Shown: piece after piece, positions 39,684 through 48,284 of the stretch | Numbering within the stretch: position 1 is the stretch's first letter | How the letters are laid out: every line of letters starts with the position of its first letter | Assembly: GCF_030145815.1 (NCBI RefSeq) | Contig: NZ_JAIXHL010000001.1 | Span: 62,001-126,000, forward strand | Direction: 5' to 3' | Length of the DNA: 64,000 bases | DNA from: Sphingomonas sp. | Lineage (GTDB): Bacteria; Pseudomonadota; Alphaproteobacteria; Sphingomonadales; Sphingomonadaceae | Translations under genes and position numbers: made by a program | Notes under the pieces: model-generated | Database searches by the model: none | What the model saw: the letters and a program-made list of their open reading frames with translations, nothing else | Told to the model about the DNA's origin: nothing

Positions 39684-42038
39684 ATGATGCGTAAGCTCAT
39701 GTTGAGGTCGTGCCTGTTTGCCGGAACCGCCTTAATCGCAGGGTCGCCTGCACTGGCGCAGACGACTCAGATTTCGGAAGATGAAATCGTCGTTACCGCG
39801 CAGAATCGCGTGGAGAATGTTCAGGACGTGCCGATCGCCATTCAGGTGGTCTCGGGCGATACGCTTGAGAAGGCGGGCATCTCCGACTTCAGTGGCATCC
39901 AGCAGGTCGCCCCTGCGGTTCAGATCGTTCAGGACACCAACCTGACGCGCGTGACCGTCCGTGGCGTCGGCACCAATGACAATGCCGAAACGCAGGATAC
40001 GTCGATCGCCGTCAATATCGACGGTGAGTATATCAACCGGCCGACGGTCCTGAACGCCGGTTTGTTCGACTTGTCCCGGGTCGAGGTGCTGCGCGGACCG
40101 CAGGGGACGCTGTACGGTCGCAACGCCACCGGCGGGGCGATTAACTTCATCACGCGCAAGCCGGGCAAGGATCTGGGCTTCAACCTCACGGCATCCTACG
40201 GCAATTTCGACCACGTGCTGGTCCAGGGCGGGGTTGATGTCCCGTTCGGCGATATCGGCGGCATTCGCATTGCCGGCACCTATTCGAAGCGCGATGGGTA
40301 TTTTTCGCATCCGAACATCACGATCCGCACGGGTGACGACTATACGCGCGGTGGCCGCCTCAGCCTGGTCCTCCGTCCGACCGATGCGCTCACGATCGAT
40401 GCGGCAGTAGAGCATGTCGCGTCGGACCGTCTGTTGGCGGCGCAGGCTTACGCCAATTTCAATTCGGGCCCCGGCTTTAACGCAGCGTTTGCGCCGGGTG
40501 CGACGTGCAACCAGAATGGTTTCGTGCGTGTGGGCGCCGATACCCGCTTGGTCGTCTGCATTCCGCAGAACACCAACGCGCTCGCCTCGATCGATCGCGG
40601 CAACTACCTCGCTCCGGCGCGCAGCCCGAGCGTTCAGGAGCAGCGGACCACGGCTGTGCGCGGGCGCGTCTCCTATGATTTCGGCGGTGCTACCCTGACC
40701 TATACGGGCGGTTATCGCACGACGGACGAGAGCTTCGACGCTGCGCTCGCTCCGGCTTATACCTTCAAGAATTTCGCCAACGACGTGGACACGCAGAGCC
40801 ATGAGCTGCGGATCAATGGCGGCAAGGCCGGCGGCATCCAGTGGCAGGCCGGCGCGTTCCACTTCAACGAGGAGCTGGATATCGAGCGCGGCCTGTTCAA
40901 CGGCCCGCCGTATCTGCCGGCATTCCTGCTGGGCGCAAATGGCGGCTACATCAACTATTTCGACCGTCAGGTGAGCAGCTCGAGCTGGGCCGTGTTCGCC
41001 CAGACCGATATCCCACTGACCGAGACGCTCACTGCAGTGGTCGGCGCGCGGTACACCTGGGATGATCGCAGCGCGGTGTTCAACGTCTATGGCAGCGGCA
41101 TCGCCAACCCCACCTCGCCGCTGAACAACACCGGCCCGGTTCGGATCACGGCGGCACCGCTGTCGGTGCAGCGGCCGAGCGCGAGCGCGCAGAAGTTCAC
41201 ATGGCTCGCCGGTCTCAACTATCAGCCCGATGCCGACACGTTGGTCTACGCCAAGGTTTCGACCGGCTTCAAGGCTGGCGGGTTTGACTCGGTTGGTGCG
41301 TACGCGCCGGAGAGCAACACTGCTTATGAGGCCGGGATTAAGCGCGGCTTTGGCGGGTCGAACTTCATCAACCTGTCGGGCTTCTATTACGACTATAAGG
41401 ACCTGCAGGCATCGGTGCTGCTCGACAATTCGATCGGCGGCCAGGTGTTCAACGCCGGCAAGGCGCGGATCTGGGGCATCGAGCTCGACGCATCGTTCAA
41501 GGTGCTTGAGAATGGCCGCTTCACCGCCAGCGTGAACTATCTCGACTCGAAGTATCAGGATTTCCTAGCGTCGTACGCGGTGTTCTGCGCCTCCTCGACG
41601 TTGCCCAGCGGCTGCGTCACCGGCCTTGGCGACGTCGACAGCAATGCGACGGCGGCACCGATCGTGCAGCCCAATCTGGCTGGCAATCGGCCCCCGCAGT
41701 CGCCGCGCTGGGTGCTCGCTGCAGGCTATGAGCACCGCTTCGATCTGGGTGGCTCCGGGAGCATCACGCCGAGCGTCTCCTCGCGCTACAAGAGCTCGTA
41801 CTTCGTCGACATCTTCAACTACAATGACTCGCGCCAGAAGGCGTTTTTCCAGACCGATGCGAGCATCGAGTGGCGCTCGGCGAACGACAAGTTCGGGGTG
41901 CAGGCATTTGTCCGCAATCTCGAAGACAATCAGCCACTGACCTATGCGGGCTTCACCGCTGCGGGCAACGACGACATCTATGTCTGGCAATTCGGTACGC
42001 CGCGTACCTACGGCGTCCGACTGAGCCTCGATTTCTGA
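39684..42038 (+). CDS. TonB-dependent outer-membrane receptor
   Basis: 784 residues with a Sec signal (cleavage after PALA, about residue 25), a TonB box region (EDEIVVTAQ), a plug domain (VQDVPIAIQVVSGD ... VEVLRGPQGTLYGRNATGGAINFITRKP) and a 22-strand barrel ending in LDF, the usual terminal Phe. Sphingomonads use such receptors to bring in carbohydrates and aromatic glycosides too large for porins. Operator 2 lies upstream and a terminator follows at 42050, so it forms its own transcript. Confidence 0.94.
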   Translation: MMRKLMLRSCLFAGTALIAGSPALAQTTQISEDEIVVTAQNRVENVQDVPIAIQVVSGDTLEKAGISDFSGIQQVAPAVQIVQDTNLTRVTVRGVGTNDNAETQDTSIAVNIDGEYINRPTVLNAGLFDLSRVEVLRGPQGTLYGRNATGGAINFITRKPGKDLGFNLTASYGNFDHVLVQGGVDVPFGDIGGIRIAGTYSKRDGYFSHPNITIRTGDDYTRGGRLSLVLRPTDALTIDAAVEHVASDRLLAAQAYANFNSGPGFNAAFAPGATCNQNGFVRVGADTRLVVCIPQNTNALASIDRGNYLAPARSPSVQEQRTTAVRGRVSYDFGGATLTYTGGYRTTDESFDAALAPAYTFKNFANDVDTQSHELRINGGKAGGIQWQAGAFHFNEELDIERGLFNGPPYLPAFLLGANGGYINYFDRQVSSSSWAVFAQTDIPLTETLTAVVGARYTWDDRSAVFNVYGSGIANPTSPLNNTGPVRITAAPLSVQRPSASAQKFTWLAGLNYQPDADTLVYAKVSTGFKAGGFDSVGAYAPESNTAYEAGIKRGFGGSNFINLSGFYYDYKDLQASVLLDNSIGGQVFNAGKARIWGIELDASFKVLENGRFTASVNYLDSKYQDFLASYAVFCASSTLPSGCVTGLGDVDSNATAAPIVQPNLAGNRPPQSPRWVLAAGYEHRFDLGGSGSITPSVSSRYKSSYFVDIFNYNDSRQKAFFQTDASIEWRSANDKFGVQAFVRNLEDNQPLTYAGFTAAGNDDIYVWQFGTPRTYGVRLSLDF

Positions 42039-42049
42039 TGCAACCCCCT

Positions 42050-42080
42050 GGGGGCGACCGGAAACGGTCGCCCCCTTTTT
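42050..42080 (+). terminator. Intrinsic terminator after the TonB receptor
   Basis: GGGGGCGACCG / CGGTCGCCCCC hairpin with a GAAA loop, followed by TTTTT. A very stable example, 12 bases past the receptor stop. Confidence 0.93.
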
Positions 42081-42139
42081 CTGTCAAGGACCGGCAGTGA
42101 CGCTTTCCGCTTGTGGCGAACGGATGTTTCCCGACTTGC

Positions 42140-43480
42140 ATGACCCGACGGCGGCGTCCCTTGGCGCCTGAGGCACAGCACGGCGCTACGCGCCTCTCGC
42201 TCACCGAGCGGCTGAGCTATGGCGCGGGCGATTTCGGGTTCAGCCTTGCCTATAACATGGCAGGGGCGTTCCTGCTCTTCTACTATACCAATGTCGCGAT
42301 GCTGCCCGCGGCGGCGGTCGGAACGATCTTCCTTGCCGCGCGGCTGCTCGATGCCGTCATCGACATCTTTGTCGGCATCGCCGTCGACAAGACGCGCACG
42401 CGCTGGGGGCGGACGCGGCCCTATTTTCTGTTCACCGCGATACCCTATGCACTGGTGTTCATCCTCGTCTTCACCGTCCCCGACTGGTCGCAGAATGCCA
42501 AGCTGATCTACGCGTTCCTGACCTTCAAGGCGCTGGGCATCCTGATGTCCTTGGGATCGATTCCATACACGGCGCTGATGCCGATGATGACGACCGATAC
42601 CGGCGAGCGACTGAAACTTGGCGGGATGCGGTCGATCGGCACCTCGATCTCGGTCATCCTCGGCACTGCCGCGACGATGCCGCTGGTCGGGCTGTTCGGC
42701 GGCGGCGATATGCAGCGCGGCTTTCTCGCGACCGCGATCCTGTTCGCCGGGCTGTCGCTGATCGCGCTGTTCCTGCTCTTCCGCAACTGCAAGGAGCGGT
42801 ACGAAGACCAAGCCTCGCCCAGCTTTGCGGTCCTGCCCGCAATCGGGGAGATGCTGCGCAACCGCGCCTGGCTGGTATGCTTTGGCTTCACCCTGCTTTA
42901 TTTCGTGCGGTTCGGGACGATGATCTCGCTCACCGCCTTCTTCGCGATCGAGGTGCTGGGGCATCCCTGGATGATCTCGATCCTGCTACCCGCCATTTCG
43001 GGAACGCTGCTGATCGCCGCGTTCATCGCGCCGCCCATCCTGGCGCGGACGGGCATCCGCAAGGGTTGTTTCGCGGCCTGCCTGATCGCGATCGTGCTGT
43101 TCCTGGCGCTGCCACTGACCGAGGCCAGCCCGGCATCCTTCCTGGTCCTGTATATCGCCGCATCGGTCGTCACCTCGGTCACCATTACGGGCATCTTCAC
43201 CATGGCGGCGGAGACGGTCGATTATCATGAGGCGCGCTTTGGCACGCGCAATGAGGGGCTGTTGTCGGCCGGGATCAGCCTGGCGACCAAGGTCGGCATG
43301 GCGGTCGGGTCGGCGGCGATCGCCTATTCGCTGGGCGCGGCCGGTTATGTCCCGACCGACGTGAGCGACGCCGCACGCGAGACGATCCGCTGGTCCTATT
43401 ATGGCTGGCCGGTGCTGCTGCTCGCGCTGCAGGCGCTGGTCGTGCTGGCCTGGCCGGTGGAGCGCCGCGCCGCCGCCTGA
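42140..43480 (+). CDS. MFS transporter, GPH cation symporter type
   Basis: About 446 residues, twelve membrane segments, with the group's characteristic features: LSYGAGDFGFSLAYNM at the N-terminus, DIFVGIAVDKTRTRWGRTRPY between helices 2 and 3 (the MelB-like cation/sugar site region), and ETVDYHEARFGTRNEG in the second half. Predicted to take up the glycoside or sugar product with Na+ or H+. Followed after 21 bases by the ThuA gene. An upstream GTG at 42113 is also in frame; the ATG at 42140 fits better. Confidence 0.9.
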   Translation: MTRRRRPLAPEAQHGATRLSLTERLSYGAGDFGFSLAYNMAGAFLLFYYTNVAMLPAAAVGTIFLAARLLDAVIDIFVGIAVDKTRTRWGRTRPYFLFTAIPYALVFILVFTVPDWSQNAKLIYAFLTFKALGILMSLGSIPYTALMPMMTTDTGERLKLGGMRSIGTSISVILGTAATMPLVGLFGGGDMQRGFLATAILFAGLSLIALFLLFRNCKERYEDQASPSFAVLPAIGEMLRNRAWLVCFGFTLLYFVRFGTMISLTAFFAIEVLGHPWMISILLPAISGTLLIAAFIAPPILARTGIRKGCFAACLIAIVLFLALPLTEASPASFLVLYIAASVVTSVTITGIFTMAAETVDYHEARFGTRNEGLLSAGISLATKVGMAVGSAAIAYSLGAAGYVPTDVSDAARETIRWSYYGWPVLLLALQALVVLAWPVERRAAA

Positions 43481-43501
43481 TCATCCAATCGGAGAACCCG
43501 C

Positions 43502-44458
43502 ATGCGTTCCCTGGCCCTTCTCGTTGCCGCGCCTGCGCTGGCCCAAACCGTGCCGGTTGCCGATATTCCGGTGACGCTGGACAACTTCCCCTATGCCCCG
43601 CCTGAAACGGTGCAGCGCGTGGCGACGCCCGCCAATCCCAAGGATGCACGGCTCAAGGTGCTGATCATTAGCGGGCAGAACAGCTATGAGCATGACTGGA
43701 CCGGGGTGAACAACCGGTTGCGCACCCAGCTGAAGGACACCGGCCGCTTCGACGTGCGCGTAACCGAGGATTTCGACGACGGCACGCTGGCGATGCTCAA
43801 GAAATATGACGTCGTCATTCTCAACTATTCCAGCCGCTGGAACTATGGCGACAAGGATCAGCACGTCTGGTCGGACGGCGCGTTCAAGGCACTCTACAGC
43901 TATGTTGCCGAGGGCGGCGGGCTGGTCGCCTATCATTCGTCGTTCACCTGGGGACGCGACATTCCCGAATATCGCCGACTGATCGGCGCGGTGATGGTGC
44001 CCGGGGTAAGCCGCCGCTCGCCGCCCGATGCGTTCACCATCGAGCTGGTCGATCGCGAGCATCCGATTACGCGGGGGCTGCGACGCTATCACTGGAACTT
44101 CATGGAGGACAAATACACCAACATGGTGTTCGATCCGGCGGCGAAGGTGCATGTCCTCGCGACCGCGATCGACGATCCGGCGGACTACGATCCCGAGCGC
44201 GCCGGGCCCAAATACGACGCCAAGGCCTACGCGCCGGAACAGCTCAAGAAGATGGACGGCATGGGCAAGCCCAACCCGCAAATCTGGGTGCAGGATTATG
44301 GCAAGGGTCGCGTCTTTTCGATCACGCTGGGCCACGGGCCGGACACGATCCAGTATGACGGCTTCAAGACCCTGTTCGCGCGCGGCACCGAATGGGCGGC
44401 GACCGGCAAGGTGACGATCAAGCCTTATGACAAGGCGGCGGGGTTCGCGCATCCCTAA
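43502..44458 (+). CDS. ThuA domain protein, secreted
   Basis: 318 residues with a short signal peptide (MRSLALLVAAPALA). The ThuA/glutamine-amidotransferase-like domain covers LKVLIISGQNSYEHDWTGV (about 57) to VFSITLGHGPDTIQYDGFKTLFARGTEWAATG at the end. In Sinorhizobium ThuA works with the dehydrogenase ThuB in converting trehalose and related glycosides to 3-keto derivatives. Here a Gfo/Idh/MocA dehydrogenase is in the same cluster, but the Sec signal places this ThuA in the periplasm, perhaps with the GMC dehydrogenase complex. Confidence 0.87.
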   Translation: MRSLALLVAAPALAQTVPVADIPVTLDNFPYAPPETVQRVATPANPKDARLKVLIISGQNSYEHDWTGVNNRLRTQLKDTGRFDVRVTEDFDDGTLAMLKKYDVVILNYSSRWNYGDKDQHVWSDGAFKALYSYVAEGGGLVAYHSSFTWGRDIPEYRRLIGAVMVPGVSRRSPPDAFTIELVDREHPITRGLRRYHWNFMEDKYTNMVFDPAAKVHVLATAIDDPADYDPERAGPKYDAKAYAPEQLKKMDGMGKPNPQIWVQDYGKGRVFSITLGHGPDTIQYDGFKTLFARGTEWAATGKVTIKPYDKAAGFAHP

Positions 44459-44521
44459 CGGGATGGCTGGAGCGCACACGCGCGCCGCCCGCAGCGTGCC
44501 AAGCTTTCCGGGAAACAGTGC

Positions 44522-46135
44522 ATGGAACGACTCTCGCGACGCAATCTTTTCGGCGGTGCCGGGGCGGCGATGCTGGCCCCGGCAATCGCCACGTCTGAGT
44601 CACGCGCAGCGCGCCGTGATTGGGGCGTTGGATTTGAAGGGCAACGGTGCGCGGATCGCGGCAACGGTACCTTTCTGAACCCGATCCTGGCCGGCTCCTA
44701 TCCCGATCCCTCGATCCTGCGCGACGGCGAAGATTATTATCTGACCTTTTCCTCGTTCGAGGCCGATCCGGGCCTGATGATCTGGCATTCGCGCGATCTG
44801 GTGAACTGGCGGCCCTTTTCCGTCGCGTTGCCCGCGCCGCTCGGCTCGGTCTTTGCAGTGGACATGATCAAGCATCGCGGCCGCTATTACATCTACATTC
44901 CCTTCATCCCGACGGCCTGGTCGACCAGCGTGCGCGACAGCGCGGCGATCTACGTCATCCATGCCGATCGGATCGAAGGGCCCTGGAGCGCACCGGTCGA
45001 CGTCGGCATTCGCGGTTACATCGACCCGGGGCACGCCATCGGTGAAGACGGGCGCCGTTACTTGTTCCTGTCTGCGGGGCACCGGGTTGCACTGTCCGAC
45101 GACGGGCTCAAGGCGGTCGGGCCGGTGGAGAAGGTCTATGACGGATGGCGCTATCCCGATGACTGGGTGGTCGAGGCCTATGCGCTCGAAGGGCCAAAGA
45201 TTTTCCGGCGCGGCGACTATTTCTATCTGGTCAGCGCGGTCGGGGGGACGGCGGGTCCGCCGACCGGCCATATGGTCATTGCCGCACGCTCGCGGTCGAT
45301 CCATGGCCCCTGGGAAAACTGTCCGCACAATCCGATCGTGCGCACCAAATCCGTCACCGAAGCGTGGTGGTCACGTGGCCATGCCAGCCTGGTGCGGGGG
45401 CCGACGAATGACTGGTGGATGGTGTATCACGGGTTTGAAAACGGCTTCCGCACGCTTGGGCGGCAGACCCTGCTCGATCGCGTCGAATGGACCCCGGATG
45501 GCTGGTTTCGCGCCGTGGGGGGCGATCTGTCACGACCAATGGCCAAGCCGCGCGGGGGCCGTGCCCAGCCGCACGGCCTGCCCCGCTCCGACGATTTCAG
45601 CGCCTCCTCGCTCGGCACCCGCTGGACCTTCGACGCGCCGCAGAAGGGCGAAGCCAAGCGCGCTGCCTTTGGTCCCGATGGACTGTTGCTCAAAGCGCGA
45701 GGAAGCGGTCCGCATGACGGATCGCCGCTGACGGGTGGCGCGGGCGATCGCAGCTATGAAGTGCAGGTCGATGTCGAACTGGAGGGTGCGGCGACGGGCG
45801 GGCTGTTGCTGTTCCTGTCGAACCGACTCTTTCTGGGCATCGCCATCGATGGCGATCGCATGATCACCTATGGCGGCGGAGGCCAGCATCATTGGCGGGA
45901 AAAGGCGCCGGCCGCCCGGCGCATGCATCTGCGGCTCGAAAACCGCGAGCATATCGTCACTTTTCACTACAGCCTCGATGGCAAGATCTGGGTCCGACAC
46001 GGGCTGCGGATGGAAAGCTCGGGTTACAACGTCAACACATCGGTGCCCGGACAGGGCGAAAGCCTGCGCCCGGCGCTGTTCGCATCGGGCGACGGCGCGG
46101 TCCGGTTTCGCAATTACCGGTACCGCGCCATCTGA
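44522..46135 (+). CDS. Glycoside hydrolase family 43, Tat-exported
   Basis: 537 residues. Twin-arginine signal LSRRNLFGGAG at the N-terminus. The five-bladed propeller shows the expected acids: base Asp in GSYPDPSILRDG (about 60), Asp of IDPGHAIGEDG (about 170) and the acid Glu in LEGPKIFRRGDYFYLV (about 223). A C-terminal beta-sandwich (about 350-537: SDDFSASSLGTRWTF; YEVQVDVELEGAATGG) is like those of GH43 xylosidases. Expected to remove xylose or arabinose side groups in the periplasm. Confidence 0.9.
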   Translation: MERLSRRNLFGGAGAAMLAPAIATSESRAARRDWGVGFEGQRCADRGNGTFLNPILAGSYPDPSILRDGEDYYLTFSSFEADPGLMIWHSRDLVNWRPFSVALPAPLGSVFAVDMIKHRGRYYIYIPFIPTAWSTSVRDSAAIYVIHADRIEGPWSAPVDVGIRGYIDPGHAIGEDGRRYLFLSAGHRVALSDDGLKAVGPVEKVYDGWRYPDDWVVEAYALEGPKIFRRGDYFYLVSAVGGTAGPPTGHMVIAARSRSIHGPWENCPHNPIVRTKSVTEAWWSRGHASLVRGPTNDWWMVYHGFENGFRTLGRQTLLDRVEWTPDGWFRAVGGDLSRPMAKPRGGRAQPHGLPRSDDFSASSLGTRWTFDAPQKGEAKRAAFGPDGLLLKARGSGPHDGSPLTGGAGDRSYEVQVDVELEGAATGGLLLFLSNRLFLGIAIDGDRMITYGGGGQHHWREKAPAARRMHLRLENREHIVTFHYSLDGKIWVRHGLRMESSGYNVNTSVPGQGESLRPALFASGDGAVRFRNYRYRAI

Positions 46136-46256
46136 CTGTCGGTGGGCCCGGCCGGATGCGCTTGGGCGGCTGGGACACATGCGCGGCGTTTAACACGGGA
46201 AGGGGTGTCACGAGCTGGGATCGACGGCCGCTTCAGACCCGTGGTCCCATTGCCTA

Positions 46257-46646
46257 CTATGGCTTGGCGCGGCGCGTGCGCGCCGCGAGAATGATCAGCA
46301 GCGCCAGCCCCGCCAGCACGGCGTTTTGGGGCAGCGCGGCGCTTTCTCCGCGTGCGATATGGACCAGTGCGGCGCAGACCTGATTGCCGATCGCGTAGAG
46401 CGCGACACCAGCAGCGACCCGGCCCCGGTCGAGCAGGATCGCGCCGAAGATCAACAGCAGCGCTGCGGCGAGTAGCTCGCTCAGCCCAACTGCGCGTCCC
46501 AGCAGGTCGGGCAGGGCGGTGGTCCAGGCGTGGTGCTGCTCAAGCACGGCACGTGACGCAACGGTTTTGAAATAACCGAAGAACCCGAATGCGGCGGCCA
46601 GCAGCAGCGCGGCAATGCGTGCCAAAATTCGAAGCCCGAACGCCAT
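46257..46646 (-). CDS. DoxX-like membrane protein
   Basis: About 129 residues, four membrane segments (ILARIAALLLAAAFGFFGYFKT; GLSELLAAALLLIFGAILL; VALYAIGNQVCAALVH; VLAGLALLIILAA). The layout fits the DoxX-like group of small quinone-linked or unknown membrane proteins. Start ATG 46646 has a GGGGGGA sequence 9-15 bases upstream. Divergent from the deglycosidase operon; operator 3 lies between. Confidence 0.72.
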   Translation of the reverse strand: MAFGLRILARIAALLLAAAFGFFGYFKTVASRAVLEQHHAWTTALPDLLGRAVGLSELLAAALLLIFGAILLDRGRVAAGVALYAIGNQVCAALVHIARGESAALPQNAVLAGLALLIILAARTRRAKP

Positions 46647-46694
46647 CGCAATCAATCCCCCCACACTTTCGAACTTGACCCGTTCGGCACTTTA

Positions 46695-46710
46695 TAGAAT
46701 GAGGGTTCTA
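46695..46710. promoter_or_regulatory. Predicted operator 3 (DoxX / deglycosidase operon)
   Basis: Perfect TAGAA-N6-TTCTA in an A/T-rich stretch (TTTATAGAA ... TTCTAATTAT). Located 49 bases before the DoxX-like start (minus strand) and 78 bases before the deglycosidase alpha start, so it can control both directions. Confidence 0.83.
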
Positions 46711-46787
46711 ATTATGGCGCGCGGTGGCCGCAAGCGCCGCGCCGCAGATAAAGCGGCATGCCGCACGCAAAAAATGCGAGAGGGTCC

Positions 46788-47798
46788 ATGGGTACGATCA
46801 AGCGGGGCGTGAGCCTCTACAGCTATCAGAACGAGACGTTTCAGGGCAAAATGACCCTGGAGGATTGTATCCGGACGAGCGCCGAGTTCGGCGCGAACGG
46901 GATCGAGATCATCGGCGAGCAGAGCTTTTGGGGCTGGCCCGAGGTCGGGGTCGAGGATGCCGCGATCGACAACTGGCACCAGCTGATTGCCAAGTACGAC
47001 TGCGTGCCGGTCAGTCATGACTTCATGCTCGACTATAAGCGCTACAAGGGCCGCGAAATGCCGTTCGACGAGCAAGTCGCGAGCGTGCGCAAGGATATCG
47101 ATTTCGGTGCGCGGCTGGACATGAAATATATCCGCGCGCTGGTGTCGATCGCCCCCGAGGTGCTGGTCGCCGCTGCGCCCCATGCCGAAGAAAAGGGCAT
47201 CAAGATCCTGATCGAGGTGCACGCGCCGCTGCACTTCGACCATCCCTGGATCATCCGCCACGCCGAGGCCTTCGAAAAGAGCGGCTCCGACGCGCTCGGC
47301 TTCCTGCCCGACATGGGCATGTTCCTGTTCAAATTCCCGCCGGTGTGGAAGGAGAAGTTCCTCCGCATCGGCGTGCCGCAGCACATCGCCGATTATGTCG
47401 AAAAGGCCTATGAGGACCGCGTACTCAGTGAATATGTGATCCTGAATGTCCAGCAAATGGGCGGGGTCGGACCGGCGATCGCGATGGCCGAAACGCTGCG
47501 CCACAATGCCGCGTTCGAGCCGAAGCGGATGCTCGACTACATGCACCGCATCCACAATATCCACGGCAAATTCTATGAAATGACCGCGGATTATGTCGAA
47601 CCCTCGATCCCCTATGACGAGATCGTCAAGGTGCTGAAGCAGGGCGGGTATGACGGCTATATCTGCTCGGAATATGAGGGGAATCGCTGGATCGAGGACG
47701 CGGAGGAGCCCGACAGCGTCGAGCAGGTCCGCCGCCAGCAGGTGATGCTTGCGCAGCTTATCGGTGAGCCGGTCCCGGCCGCTCTGGTCGCGGCATAA
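46788..47798 (+). CDS. C-glycoside deglycosidase alpha subunit (TIM barrel)
   Basis: 336-residue sugar phosphate isomerase/epimerase-like barrel. Members next to a DUF6379-type protein form the alpha subunit of C-glycoside deglycosidase (CarB, DgpB, DfgA), which cleaves the C-C bond of 3-oxo-C-glycosides with a divalent metal. Candidate metal ligands in order are E143 (IEVH), D175 (LPDMG), H259 (NIHGKFYE) and E295 (ICSEYEG), at the strand ends where the family has them. ATG 46788 (MGTIKRGVSLYSYQ) follows GAGAGGG; an ATG ten codons upstream lacks one. The beta subunit follows after 15 bases. No signal peptide: cytoplasmic. The alternative, an ordinary xylose-isomerase-like epimerase, is made unlikely by the beta partner. 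Confidence 0.86.
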   Translation: MGTIKRGVSLYSYQNETFQGKMTLEDCIRTSAEFGANGIEIIGEQSFWGWPEVGVEDAAIDNWHQLIAKYDCVPVSHDFMLDYKRYKGREMPFDEQVASVRKDIDFGARLDMKYIRALVSIAPEVLVAAAPHAEEKGIKILIEVHAPLHFDHPWIIRHAEAFEKSGSDALGFLPDMGMFLFKFPPVWKEKFLRIGVPQHIADYVEKAYEDRVLSEYVILNVQQMGGVGPAIAMAETLRHNAAFEPKRMLDYMHRIHNIHGKFYEMTADYVEPSIPYDEIVKVLKQGGYDGYICSEYEGNRWIEDAEEPDSVEQVRRQQVMLAQLIGEPVPAALVAA

Positions 47799-47813
47799 GG
47801 GAGGATCGGCACC

Positions 47814-48206
47814 ATGATGGACAACAAGATGATCTGCACCGACGTGTTCGAGAATGTGTTCGAAGACGGCGCTGCAGTGGGCTTCGCCTTTCTCGGCCGG
47901 CTGCCCTATTATCGCGGCCTCGGCCTGTCGATGATCGAGGATATCCAGGTCAGCGTGGACGGCGAGCAGATCGCGCGTGAGGATGTGCGCTTCAGCGTGC
48001 GCGGCAAGACCTACACGCTGGACGAGATGGAAACCGTCTATGACGATCGCTGGAATTTCGGTGAGAAGGCGCGGATCATCGCGCTGAAGCCGGGCGGCCT
48101 TGCGCCGGGCAACCATAGGATCGAGTTCGCGGTGCGGATGCGGGTGTCGTACCTGCCGTTCGTCCCGACGACCAAGGACGCCAAGGAACTGGCACTTGCC
48201 GCCTGA
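47814..48206 (+). CDS. C-glycoside deglycosidase beta subunit (DUF6379-type)
   Basis: 130-residue beta-sandwich protein opening with MICTDVFENVFEDGAAVGFAF (start ATG 47814), then LPYYRGLGLSMIEDIQVSVDGE and VYDDRWNFGEKARI. This is the pattern of the small subunit of C-glycoside deglycosidases (CarC, DgpC, DfgB), which has no enzymatic activity alone and completes the active site of the alpha subunit. Preceded by AGGGAGGATCGG. Its place directly after the alpha gene is the same arrangement as in characterised systems, and is the best single piece of evidence for the cluster's function. Confidence 0.86.
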   Translation: MMDNKMICTDVFENVFEDGAAVGFAFLGRLPYYRGLGLSMIEDIQVSVDGEQIAREDVRFSVRGKTYTLDEMETVYDDRWNFGEKARIIALKPGGLAPGNHRIEFAVRMRVSYLPFVPTTKDAKELALAA

Positions 48207-48284
48207 CCCCCAGCGGGCGGCGCGGGCACATCGCCCCGCCGCCTGCCTGCCGCGCGTTCGCGCACGGCGCAACGGATTGCATCC

